From the NCBI RefSeq assembly GCF_010389155.1, contig NC_057768.1, positions 14,816,501 through 14,880,500 on the forward strand: a stretch of DNA of 64,000 nucleotides, in the 5' to 3' direction. Origin of the DNA: Erigeron canadensis. Lineage: Eukaryota > Streptophyta > Magnoliopsida > Asterales > Asteraceae. The notes under the pieces were generated by a model. The model was not told where the DNA came from. It saw only the letters and a list, made by a program, of their open reading frames with translations, and made no database searches. Below, one piece after another: positions 23,490 to 33,936 of this stretch (positions are counted from its first letter, which is position 1; every line of letters starts with the position of its first letter). Position numbers and translations under genes: made by a program.

Positions 23490-24115
23490 GGTTATGAGAA
23501 AATTAAAAACTCAGGATCTTCTTCAACCTTCGGATGTTGCGGCTGGCACTATCACTAGTAGCTTATTGTGCGCACTATGTGAAACGATTCAGGATTCACA
23601 TGATCATTTGTATTTTGAGTGTCCTAGTCTATGCAGGTTTGAGAAATAGTTGGTTTGAAGGCTGATTTCCTTGTTCTTGATGGGATGATATTGTAAATGA
23701 TGTATTGATGTTTGCCCATAAGAAATCGGTCAAAAGCATTGTTACAAAACTACTTTTTGCTGCTTCTGATTGTTTTATATTGCCAGAAAGAAATGCAAGA
23801 CTATTTCGCCAAAAGAAAAGATTATCAGGCTAGCTTGTCGATGCTATTATTCAAACGGTTCGCTTGAAGCTTTTTACGGTTCATTTTAAGAGGTCAAGTA
23901 GATTCGATGAGTTGAGGATTGCTTGGGAGTTTACTTCCTAATCGATTTGCTCTTTTATTTTATATTGATTTTTGTTGTAATGTAGGAAAGTAGTTTATAC
24001 TTTTCTTTACCTGAACGGTGCTTTAAAACACGTTTTGTAATAGTCAATCTAGTATTATGTTGTCTGATCTTTATTGAGATTTATGATATAACCAAGGGTG
24101 ACGATATTTTATTAG
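23490..24115 (+). mobile_element. LINE (non-LTR retrotransposon) 3'-end remnant
   Basis: A degenerate frame gives the zinc-binding C-terminal domain of plant LINE reverse transcriptases (zf-RVT type): 'LLCALCETIQDSHDHLYFEC', with C-x2-C and a following H...C. It continues through stops into the typical 'ARKKCKTIS' and 'RLKLFTVHFK'-like tail near 23780-23890. The end (about 24100-24120) is T/A-rich, consistent with the LINE 3' terminus. Five-prime truncation is usual for LINE copies. Confidence 0.6.
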
Positions 24116-24300
24116 AAAAAAATGAGTTGTACTTTTGAACAATCGAAAAAATTTTATTTCTTTATAAAAAAAAACTCCCTCACCCTGCGAGACTTTGGCG
24201 AAATTTCTAGCCCAAATTCGGTCAGATCTTGATAAGCGTCCATTTTGTGATAAAAACCCCCAATTGAAAGGCTTCATTTCGATGTCTAAATGAGTTATTA
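24116..24300. other. Intergenic, nothing recognised
   Basis: AT-rich, no gene or repeat structure that I can name. Confidence 0.5.
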
Positions 24301-26160
24301 TTCCATAAGTATTGGTACTTAATGAATCGTATGTTTATGTAGGTTCACGAAAGATGAGAGAGTGGGTAAATGGCATCAAGTGACTGAAGAAGGAAGTTTA
24401 TGATGTTAAAAGACACAAGGAGGTGATTTGAGAGCCGAATGAAGACGCGTAAGCAGTAGCAAGAGCCACCACCTAGCCAGCGCCGCTGGCCAACACCCAA
24501 CGCCGCTGGCCCATCACGACCCAGCCCCAACGCCGCTAGGTGGCCCAACTCAGCAACCGACTTTACTCTCTATCTAAGCCAAACTAACCCTCAAAACCCT
24601 AAGAGAGAGCCGATTCAGCAGCCCTAGCCGCCCACTATCAACCCTAGGTTGACTTTGCAGATTTCCAGAAGGTTTTGGAGCTTCTAACGCCTTCCGATCT
24701 TCATCCTCGGTCTAGATCTAGCTTTTCTATTTTACTTTCTTTTGTTAAACAATGTCTTTCATGTTTTCAGACTTTTTTATTCCATTAATAATACTAGGCT
24801 AGTAGGCTGAATACTTGTTTGGATCAATGTGATCATGTACACGTTTATTGTTTTACTATGTTTGTTTGAATATGTTGGAGTGTGTTTTATTGTCTATCAT
24901 AAATCCATGTTTTTCTAGTTCTTCGTATTATTATAGGTTCTATATCTTAATATATTAGTTTAATTCTGATGGTTGTCTATAATCATACATTAGGACTAAC
25001 GAGAGATAGTGCCCGTGCATTGCGTCGGTGAGATGGTGGGATAATAGGTCAAGTCATAGAGTATGATAGCCAAATGCCTTAGCCGTACAGGCTCCACTCT
25101 AGGTTTTAAAAATTCGTCAAAAGTATATCGAATGACATCTCTATTGAAATAGCATGAAATTTTAAGAACACCCATACAACTTTTATAACTTATCGATATA
25201 CGGTTTTTGAGATAAAAGATTTTGAATGAATTAGATAAATAAAATGATTTATGGATTAGAGAAAAAAAATGAGTGGTTTAGATTTGAGGAGAGAGAAACA
25301 AATGAGTGATTGAGATTTAAGGTTATTATAGGTATATAAGATAGAGATGTTTAAATTAGTGAATAAAGAATAAGAGTATTTTGGACAGTTCAAATAATCT
25401 TTTCTTAAAAAAAATGGCTTTATAAGATAGTATTAGATATGCTAGGATGGAAAACACTAGTCGGTCTATAACTAGATGTAAAAGGTGATTCACTTGTAAC
25501 CGAGGGATCCAGAACCATAGTAATTAGAATGAATAGAACATGATGCTTAACAATGTCAAACGCGATCCTTTGACTTGGAAATGAGCACTGTGGTGACCGG
25601 AGATAATTACTATCTGGTCATGGCTTAAGAGCCGGGTAATTAAAAGATGAATTAGTAACACAAACTTTAGGTCAATAAAGCTTAAAGAATGAATCTAACG
25701 ATAATTTGTTTATAGGGTAGTGTGAGTCTAACGACAGCACTAGTATTTAGGAAAAAAGAATCTAACGAGAATATGATCTGTGATTAAGTTTCCAACAGTC
25801 TAACAAACCAGTAGGATAGTATTTAGTCGTACCATGAGATCGGAAATGCCAAACAAGTATTTTAATGTAATTATTGTTATTTTCTTTGTTTTCAAACTAT
25901 TTTCAGACTAAGCCTCTCGCTGAATAAGCGGTTGCGACTTTTATTTACTCTTTATTGCATTAGTATAATAGGAAATCGTGACAACCCCAACCGATAGAAT
26001 CACACGTATTATTAGATTAGGTAGTGCAAAGTGTCCCTGCGAACGATCCTGTAGTTTATCACTAAACTATACTACACTACACTAACGGGGTTCTCTACTC
26101 GTAAGTGTGAGTGGTTTAAGATAGTTACTTGTACAACAGTTTATAAATTTAAAGACATAA
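24301..26160 (+). repeat. Probable decayed LTR/leader sequence of a gypsy-type element
   Basis: No coding capacity. It includes an internally repetitive GC-rich patch (about 24475-24545, repeats of CGCCGCTGGCC/CGCCGCTAGG) unlike its AT-rich surroundings. Further on is a stretch near 26030-26110 ('TCCCTGCGAACGATCCTG') of the kind found at gypsy LTR ends. Three copies of a TCTAACGA motif lie at about 25693, 25729 and 25751. No TG...CA boundaries or duplications could be fixed, so this is a tentative assignment. Confidence 0.3.
24985..25440. mobile_element. Possible non-autonomous element (Helitron- or MITE-like)
   Basis: The segment starts near 'AGATAGTGCCCGTGCATTGC' and ends near 'TATAAGATAGTATTAGATA', with an AT-rich, non-coding body. 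This start/end style is common in short plant dispersed repeats. No inverted termini or target duplication was found, so class and exact ends are uncertain. Confidence 0.3.
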
Positions 26161-26315
26161 AGAAAACCACCATCAGATCTTCCTATGAAATATGATTGCA
26201 TGGTGGCTTAGATTCCTTGATTTTGGGTTTGGCTACAATCATCTTTCCTATTCGATTAATTAGGGTTCTTTGTTCTTCCAATTTTATGTCATTCACAAAA
26301 CCTAGTTCTAAGGTA
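26161..26315. other. Insertion-site flank of the gypsy element
   Basis: Nothing recognised. It ends in the TTAGG target duplication (26316-26320). Confidence 0.5.
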
Positions 26316-26320
26316 TTAGG

Positions 26321-26685
26321 TGTTTGTACAGCTAATTAGGGGTGTAAAGTATACAAGTTTCTTGGTGGAGATACTTTGTGGGTAGGAGTTTTCTCCCTTG
26401 TACTCCGGTTATGATGATATATGATCTTTTAGGGTTAGTTGCCTCTTCCGTTCTCTGCTCTTCTTCTTATATAGCTGAGATTTGTCTTGGAGGGTAAACT
26501 AGGGACGCAGTTAAGTCTCCTGTATTCTTGACAAGAATCTTGTTATTTAGGGAAACGATATGATAGTATATTATTTGTGCTTATCCTTTAAGCTGAGGCT
26601 CTGTGTAGTCTGTGCGTAGTAGCCTGGGTGTAATCTTCGTCTAGCGTCTTCCTAGGTACTAAGGGTCTAGGTGGGTAAGTCATCA
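26321..26685 (-). repeat. 3' LTR of the gypsy element
   Basis: 365 bp. It contains a minus-strand TATATAA at 26467-26473 that is absent from the 5' LTR. Confidence 0.88.
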
Positions 26686-26696
26686 ATCCCCCAGAC
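26686..26696 (-). other. Polypurine tract of the gypsy element
   Basis: Minus strand GTCTGGGGGAT directly abuts the 3' LTR. Confidence 0.7.
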
Positions 26697-26950
26697 TAAT
26701 GATATGGGCTGCCAGGGACATGTTGTTAGTCTTCTCTCTTATTCTTGACGTATGTGAAGCTCTTCCTACGTTTCTTTGAAAACAAATTGTCTTCTTAAGG
26801 GTTTTCATATCCTTGTTGACTTCGCTAGGGGGTAAAAGTAAGTATAATATATAGTTGTTGGGCTGTTTTCGTAAATGATTACTTTGAGTTCTCTCGTAAC
26901 CCAATATAAGCGGATGGTTGAACAGAGCTCATTGTGTTAAAACCTATCTC

Positions 26951-26958
26951 TATATATC
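26951..26958 (+). promoter_or_regulatory. Candidate TATA box for the antisense ORF
   Basis: TATATATC, about 70 bases upstream of the ATG at 27021 on the + strand, that is, opposite to the gypsy pol. Confidence 0.35.
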
Positions 26959-27020
26959 AGCCGTTTCCCAAAATTTTTCCCAAAAAATTTCTTTTTCTTT
27001 GTGCTATTCTTTCGTTCTTA

Positions 27021-27387
27021 ATGAAGCGAGGTCATCGTAAAAGTAAAAGCGTATTTTGTAAACACGGCAGAATAAAGACTATTGGCCAGAAATTCAAGAT
27101 CAGGTCTGACTCTTACTTTGATATGATAAAGATTCGTCGCTTAGTGGCGAATTCGAAGATGTGGCGGCAGCGCTTTAAAGATGTTAATGTGGTTGATTGT
27201 GAGAAGAATCCTGTTGATGAGCTTGATATACAAAACCTTCATTCTGAAATTCTTAAAGAATCGAGTTGTAATCAAAGACATCCACCTGCAAGTGGCTCAG
27301 GATGGCATGCTGAGAAAGGAGGATCGCTTGCAATGTCTTAGTTTCGAGTTGTCTTTGCTTCAGGCCAAATATAAAGGTCAAATATAA
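27021..27387 (+). pseudogene. Antisense ORF between integrase and 3' LTR of the gypsy element (frameshifted)
   Basis: Plus-strand ORF opposite to the element's pol. ATG at 27021 starts 'MKRGHRKSKSVFCKHGRIK', a basic N-terminus, then 'FKIRSDSYFDMIKIRRLVAN' and an acidic segment. The frame runs to a stop at 27341. From about 27270 the alternative frame (to 27387) looks more protein-like ('RVVIKDIHLQVAQDG', 'LSFELSLLQAKYKGQI'), so a frameshift is likely. An upstream TATA-like box fits. Some Tat-lineage elements (Grande, Retand types) are known to carry extra, sometimes antisense, ORFs just here. A captured host gene fragment is the alternative. Function unknown. Confidence 0.4.
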
Positions 27388-27779
27388 AAGGGTGTTGACT
27401 GTGATTCCTTTTATGTATCATTTGATTGATGTAGATCCTGGTGCTTGCAAATCTCTGCCAAGCTCCTGTTGTAGATTTTGAAATTGATAAATGTTCCCTG
27501 AGTTCTTCATCCGGGTGTGAAATTGGCTAGTGTAGCTTTTATTGGCTTTTTTTTATTATATATTTTTAGTTTGAACATGAGTTTTTTTTTCGTTTAATAA
27601 GGAAGAGTTGTTTCATTATCTTCCCCTTTCCATTTTTTTATATAGTATACATATTTATATATACATATATCTGTATGTATATTATATTATTTATGCATAG
27701 ATATGTATGATTGTGGTAGGGGGCCCTGCCACGTGTAAAGTTGCAGGCCTTTGTTTGTATAAATAATGCACTTTTATTA
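27388..27779. other. Gypsy non-coding zone with TA-rich microsatellite
   Basis: No gene seen. TATATA/TGTATATA-type runs occupy about 27640-27710. Confidence 0.5.
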
Positions 27780-30747
27780 AATGAGTATAAATATAACTTT
27801 AGCATATTTGGTGCGTTCCATGTTCGACTCACTGGCTTGTCGTCTTTTGTTGAAAGCTTGTATGCACCGTTCCCAATGACAATGTCAATTTTGTATGGTC
27901 ATTCCCAGGTTGGCCCCATCTTTCCTTGATATTCGATCTGACTTGCGCTATTCAACCTAAGGACGTAATCTCCAGCCTTGAAACTAGCTGGGTGTACTCT
28001 CTTGTTATAATACTTCTCTATTCTCTTCTTGTATGTTGGATGTTTGACAGGTAGACACCTGTAGTTCTGTTGGGAAGAAAGCTTCTTATCCGAATGCCAG
28101 GGATTGGCATTTCCACATTACTTTGCTTGGGTGTTGTGTGATGTGCCCATAGAGCTAGAAGTAATTCATCTACCCAGCTAGTATGACTATGACCTAGCCT
28201 TTTCTCCATCCCCTTCACTATCTACTTGTTAATTGCTTCCACCTGTCCATTAGCCTGCGGGTGGTATACGGATGTGAACAATTCTATGATGTTGAGTCTC
28301 TTGCGAACCTCCGAAAATGCCCCTTCTACGAATTGTTTTCCACTATCTGAGACGATCGTCTGTGGCAATCCAAATCGGTATATTATATATTCTCAGATGG
28401 TGTTTTCAATTGCTTTTCCGTCTATCGTGGTCACCTGCTTGGCTTCCACCTATTTGGTAAAGTAATCAATTGCTATGATTAAAAATTGACTTTTCGAGGG
28501 ATTTAGGTAGGGGTCCTATGATGTCAACTCTCCACTTTGAGAAAGACCACACGTATGTGACTGATATCATATCATGCTTGGGTAGTTTAGGGACATTTGC
28601 ATGTAGCCACACGCTTCCCAATTTTGTAGCAATTTATTTTCATCTTGCTGCATTGTCGGCCCAAAAATATCCTAGAAGAAGGGACTTCGTTGCTACTGAC
28701 CTGGGTCCTACGTGTAGGCTACATATTCCTCCAGGTATCTCAAAGACTATTGTTTCTGGCAGCTTGGGCGCTATATAGCGGAGCCATGAATTTGGAAATG
28801 CCTTTTTATAAAGGTTGCCTTATATCAACTTATATTGTAGTGCCTTTATCCTTATCTTCCTTGCTTCATTATCATCTTCTGGGAGTACTCCACTTATCAA
28901 ATACTTTGTTATTGGGGTCATCCAGTTTTTGTCTTCTTCCTTTACGAGGTCGTTTACTTGCTTTTCGTATATTTATCTTTCTTTTATTACTTCTATCAAT
29001 ACTTTCTTTCCTATGTGGTCAAATGTTAACAAGGCCAGCTTGCTCAGACACCAGCTTTCTTGTTTTGGTTTCTTTATATGTTCTCAATGTTGAAGTTGCT
29101 ATATTGCTCAATTAGCTCTCTTGTTTTTTCCAAGTATAAAATTAACGTTACTCCCTTGGCCTCGTATTCTCCGCTTACCTAGTAAGCGACTATATGAGAA
29201 TCTACGTATGCTTTAATGCTTCTAATCTTCATGTCTATTGCGAGGTTCAGCCGGGCTGTTAGTGCTTCATACTCTACCTCATTGTTGGTTGCCTCGAATT
29301 AGAATTTTAGGGCATACGTGTAATTCTTCTGATCTGGGTTGACTAGTCTAATCCCGGCACCGCAACCTTCTGAACTTGATGCCCTATCGACGTATAACGC
29401 GCAGGTTTTAGATTCTACTTCCCATTTACCACAAATGAGGTGGAGTCTGTAACCGAATTTCCTGTCTCATTGATTTCTGTTATAAAATCTGCCAAAATTT
29501 GTCCTTTAATTACACGTCGGGCTGTGTACTCGATATCATAGGCTCCTGGCTCAGTTGCCTATTTTGCCATTCATCCCGACTTTTAAGGTTTCATGAGTAT
29601 TTGTCTTAGCGGTTTAACTGAGAGTACTATAATAGGATGCCCTTGAATGTACCTGTGGAATCTTCTAGCTGCGTGAACAAGGGCTAGCACTAGTTTCTCC
29701 ATCTCTAGGTACCATGCAAGATCCTGCTTACGAAATATATTAGCATTTGCTTTTGGTCCCTTTCTGTAAGTAACACTAGGTTGACATACTCCGTTGAGGC
29801 TGCGAGGTATGTGAATAAAGTTTCTCCCTTTTTGGGGGAAGTTAATGTAGGTAACTAAACTATGTTTTTCTTCGGTAAAAAGGCATTTACCCTAGTTAGC
29901 TTTATATATATGTAAACAAAACAATGTAGTTTAGGCACAAAGGTTGAATGCCAAATACAAACAGGTACATTAACTATAAAGAACCAAGACAAAAGACATG
30001 CCATTCGCCATAACCACAATGCTAGACACAAAACAAAGTACCCCTAGCAATCAATAAAAACATAAAAAAGTAGACCTAATACCTTCATGGACAACAAAGT
30101 TGCAGGAAGCTTCCAAATTCTCATCGTACGTTCAACTCTCCAATTTTTCTTGTAATGAAAAGTGAGTAGCTTTAAGAGAAAAGTACTTACAAACTCAGCT
30201 ATGTGTTTGTTCATCTGTTCGACCACCTCATCCGCTTCTTTAGTCCATTCGAACCTTTTCTTCGCTGCAAAGTTCTTCAAGGTCTTGAAAAATGGTAATA
30301 GTCTGTCTACTTTTTTCGAGAGGAAGCGACTTAGCGTTGCAAGCTTGCTTTTTAGGCTTTGAACTTCTTTTTTGATGGGTTTGCTTGTATGGCTTTGTTT
30401 GTCATATAATTTCCTAGAAATTTTCCTGCCTCCATTTTGAAACAACACTTCTTAGGGTTAAGTTTCTTGGATATCTCCAAGGAGGTCATCTCCTGTCTTG
30501 CTCTTGATAACCATATCATCAACATAGGCCTTTAGGTTGCGCCCTATTTACTTGTGGAAAGCCTTGTTTATGAGCTGTTGGTAGGTTGCTCCTGCATTTT
30601 TTAGCTCGAGGAGCATTTTTATGTTACAGAATGTGCCTCCGCTTATGAGTAGAGATGTTCTTTCTTTATCTTTTTTGGCCATTTCTATTTGATGATACCC
30701 TTTGTAAGCGTCTAGGAAGCACTGCATTTTGTATTTCATTAACGATT
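27780..30747 (-). pseudogene. Gypsy pol: rest of RT, RNase H and integrase (many stops)
   Basis: On the minus strand, continuing from 55869, RT resumes with 'FLDAYKGYHQIEMA' (about 30700-30660). The palm motif YVDDMVIKS follows at about 30501-30530. RNase H traces include 'ILADFITEINETG' near 29480. The integrase zinc region and core show 'HVGPRSVATKS' (about 28680), 'WRVDIIGPLP' (about 28520) and 'PIWIATDDR' (about 28350). The C-terminal strand set 'GDYVLRLN...GKMGPTWEWPYKI' ends near 27785. More than a dozen stops interrupt it. Copia B split it between the RT N-terminus and the DAYKGY motif. Confidence 0.85.
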
Positions 30748-30752
30748 CTACT

Positions 30753-31031
30753 TGTTAGAAATCCAATAATAGTGATAAATTGTAATTTAAGTTAGTGGAC
30801 GTTGTTGATATTAAGACATGGTGAAATGGTTTCTAAGGTTGAGGGACTAGGAGTGTCAATTAGCTTAATGGTTTCTAAGCCTTTGATCCATTTTTACATA
30901 CAACTTAATCCAGATCGTTTCTCTCTCTCTCTCTCTCTCTAGAAAATCACACACACTAAACACACCAAGAACACACACACTTGAACCGCCATTGTTGAGA
31001 TCGAATCAAGAGCAGAAATCGTGTTATTACA
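30753..31031 (+). repeat. Copia B 5' LTR (TATA region deleted)
   Basis: 279 bp against 318 bp for the 3' LTR. It lacks about 40 bp around the TATA box; at the breakpoint it reads 'TTAATGGTTTCTAAGCC'. It keeps the (CT)n tract at about 30920-30940. Otherwise nearly identical to the 3' LTR. Confidence 0.9.
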
Positions 31032-31033
31032 TT

Positions 31034-31045
31034 TGGTGTCAAAGC
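31034..31045 (+). promoter_or_regulatory. Copia B primer-binding site, variant
   Basis: TGGTGTCAAAGC, two bases inside the LTR, matches the initiator-Met site TGGTATCAGAGC at 10 of 12 positions. The same variant is present in the second assembled copy (about 44888-44899). Confidence 0.75.
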
Positions 31046-31755
31046 AAAACATCACTTTGATATCGATCCATAACTGATTTTGATCTTAATTTTCATTCAA
31101 TTTCCATTCAATTTCAATCAAGAGCAGAAATCGTTTTTTTCATATCAAAACATCACTCTAGGACGATCTTCATCAAGATCGTCTCAGTATCTGTTGTAAG
31201 TTGGTGTGGTTTGGTTGATACTTTGAAGTTGTTGTGATTGGGAATCACACACTTCCTGGCAACCGATCATTCTTGATTGGTTTTGCTCAAATTCATTCCT
31301 ACCAATTCATAACTAAACTCTGTCCAAATTTTCTTAAAATACTTAGAAAATTTACCAGTCTTACAAGACGATCTTATACAAGACCGTCTCATTTTCTTCT
31401 TCAAATTTCCAAGACAATCTCCCACAAGATCATTTCATTTCCATTTCTTTCAGTTTCATATTTCAACTTTCAATCACTTTCATTCAGTTTCAGTTTCCAA
31501 TTCCAAAAGACAAAATCATCATTCAATTTCACTTTTCATTCCATACTTAATCAAATTTCATCCAAGGTTCTTCAAGACGATCTTTCTTGAATCGTCTCAT
31601 TCTTTTAAAAACCTAGGACGATCTGTTTCAATTCGTCTTACTTCTTTCTTCTTCCAAAACGATCTTATCCTAGGACGATCTTCTCCAAGATCGTTTCAAA
31701 TTCTGATATTTTCAACTTTCATTCTAGTTCAAGTTCCAAATCAAATCTCTTTCAA
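31046..31755 (+). promoter_or_regulatory. Copia B 5' leader with an array of GACGATCTT hairpins
   Basis: A 700-bp leader between primer site and gag. Direct repeats of LTR-end sequence occur: 'ATCAAGAGCAGAAATCGT' at 31005-31022 and 31117-31134, and 'AAAACATCACT' at 31046-31056 and 31147-31157. Short palindromes then recur: 31162-31183 (9-bp stem, 4-base loop), 31366-31389 (one mismatch), 31575-31597 (7-bp stem), 31617-31637 (partial), and 31657-31696 (10-bp outer stem overlapping an 8-bp inner stem with a CTCC loop). The core ACGATCT occurs six times. A role in RNA packaging, dimerisation or translation is inference. Confidence 0.7.
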
Positions 31756-33936
31756 ATGGCTTCTCGTGAAGCTTTGGCATTAGGTTCTGACACAAGACCT
31801 CCAGTTCTCTACCCTGGTTCTTATGGACAATGGAAGAAAAGATTCATGGATTACGTGGAATGTCAACCAAATGGTCACCTTCTTAAAGATTCCATCCTTA
31901 ATGGACTTGCAGTTCATCGCCATCCCACCACTGGTGCAATACTCACTCTTGATCTTTTGAATGCTGAACAAAAGGATCGAACAGCTGCAGATAACAAAGC
32001 TAGATCATGCTTATACAAAGCACTACCAGATGAAATCTATGGTTCTGTTGATTCTTATGATACAGCCAAGGAGATATGGGATGAGGTGGCAAGACAAATG
32101 GAAGGATCCGACCTAACTTCAACAATTAGATTGACAAATGTGTTGACTGAGTTTGACAACTTCAGCAAATTGCCAAATGAATCTCTAGAGGTTGTCTACT
32201 GTAGATTCTGCAATGTCATAAATGAACTTAGGAAGAACAATGTCAAGAAATCAGATTTTGAGTTAAACATAAAATTCATCAAAGTTCTTGGTCCTGAGTG
32301 GGAAGATTATGGAACTCAGATTAAGCAACATGAAAATCTGGCCAAGTTCTCCATCCATAATCTTCATGAATCCTTCAAACTCAATGAACATCAAGTCCTA
32401 AACAAAGCTTCATCGAACAAAATGCCAGTAGTTGTATCTTCTGATCCTTTGGCATTAATTGTTGAAAAGAAGGTTTCTGAAGTTCTTAAAAGGCAAATGG
32501 TAGTTGTTTCTTCGTCTGGTGAGGAGGGAGATGATATGTTGGCTCCAAGAGATGGTGTTTCTGACGAATTATATCAAGCTCTTGCCGCAGTTACCAAGCA
32601 CTTCAAAAAAAAGTACTACAAAGCGAGGCCAACAAACAACAATCTCCGCACTTCTTCCACAAGTGCATTTCCCAAGAAGGAACACTATCACTCAAAGAGT
32701 TATGATCAAGGTGAATCAAGTGGATCCAAGCATGTTGAAAAGAAAGTTGAAGGTTATGACAAACAAGTTGTTGAGAAGGGTAAAGTTTCTGACAAAAAGT
32801 GCTACAATTGGGGAAATCCTGGTCATTTTGCAATTGATTGCAAGCAACCTCGTAAACGGAACTATGAGTACTACAAGCAGAAGATGTTGTTGGCAAAGCA
32901 AGTAAAAGCCCGTCATGCATTGCTTGCTGAAGATGACAAATGGCTGTTGCTCTCGGATGATGAAGATGAAGATCTCTCTGCAAATGTGTGCTTCATGGCG
33001 AGGTTGGCCAAGGACAAAGCTTTTGAGGCTGAAAGCACTGACGATGAATACCCGGATGATGAGGTAAATCTACACTCTGTTTTTTCAATAGTTAAAGATA
33101 AAGAGTCGTTTGATTTAGCCTTATCAAATTTGACAACTCATATCACATCTTTAACCAACAAATATAAAAAGTTGAAAAATAGTATTTCATTTTCTAAAAG
33201 TGAAATTACAAAACTCTTTGAAGAATATTCAAAATTACTTTTTGATTATGATACTATTAAACAAGTTTTTCAAACATACAAAGATCAAATGTTGGTTAAA
33301 GAATGTGAGTTGAATGCCTCTCCTGATTCTAAGTTATTACATAAATGTCACAATCTTGAAAAGACCATTCATGATCTTGAAAAAGCCAATCAAGATCTTG
33401 AAATTCAAAAGACCAATGAGTGGCTTCGAGCAAATGCTAGACAAATGGATGTTGATATTCTTAATAAAAAGCTTCAAGAATCCAAACCAAACAATGTTGA
33501 ACTAGAAATAAAGATTTATGATTTAAATCATACTTGTTTTTTAAAAAGTGTTGAGATTGAAAATCTTAAAAACCAAATTGAGGAATTCAAAAAGAATATA
33601 CTTTTCTATCAAGAGAAGTTATATAAAGTTGAACAAAACCCTTTTTTGGATTTTACCTCCTATTTCAACAAGTCGAAAATTGACAAATCAGAACTTCTTC
33701 ATGGGTTGGGATTTAAGAATATCACTCCATTACAAAGCGCAAAAGACCAAATTGAACCTCTGTATGATGAAAACTTTCTTCGTCTTGGTATGATACAACA
33801 ATTTATTCGTCCACTGGATGACGAATTTGAGACTGATGATGTTGAGAAAATAACTCAAACTGAATTTTTGGCCAACTATGATGCTATAAATGCTTCATAT
33901 AATTTTAAAGAATCTTCAATTTTTAAATTAGAATAA
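31756..33936 (+). pseudogene. Copia B gag (726 codons; zinc knuckle lacks one Cys)
   Basis: Starts at ATG 31756. Residues about 15-210 form the copia Gag/UBN2 capsid region ('GQWKKRFMDYVE', 'AKEIWDEVARQMEG', 'LEVVYCRFCNVINELR'). Lys/Ser-rich linkers lead to CYNWGNPGHFAIDC (about 32802-32843). There the second Cys of the C-x2-C-x4-H-x4-C knuckle is Trp in both assembled copies, so it is a real mutation. A 'DDEDEDLSANVCFMARL' acidic patch and long coiled coils follow ('HNLEKTIHDLEKANQDLE', 'VEIENLKNQIEEFKKN'). An in-frame TAA at 33934-33936 ends it, but the frame continues. RNA binding would be impaired. Confidence 0.85.

Noticed and set aside
24345..24548. GC-rich minus-strand ORF with Gly-rich product
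   Set aside because: It is the complement of a degenerate CGCCGCTGGCC repeat; no domain, no start context, no continuation.
28518..29115. Plus-strand hydrophobic ORFs over the gypsy integrase region
   Set aside because: They are antisense shadows of the decayed integrase; hydrophobicity comes from complementing charged codons.
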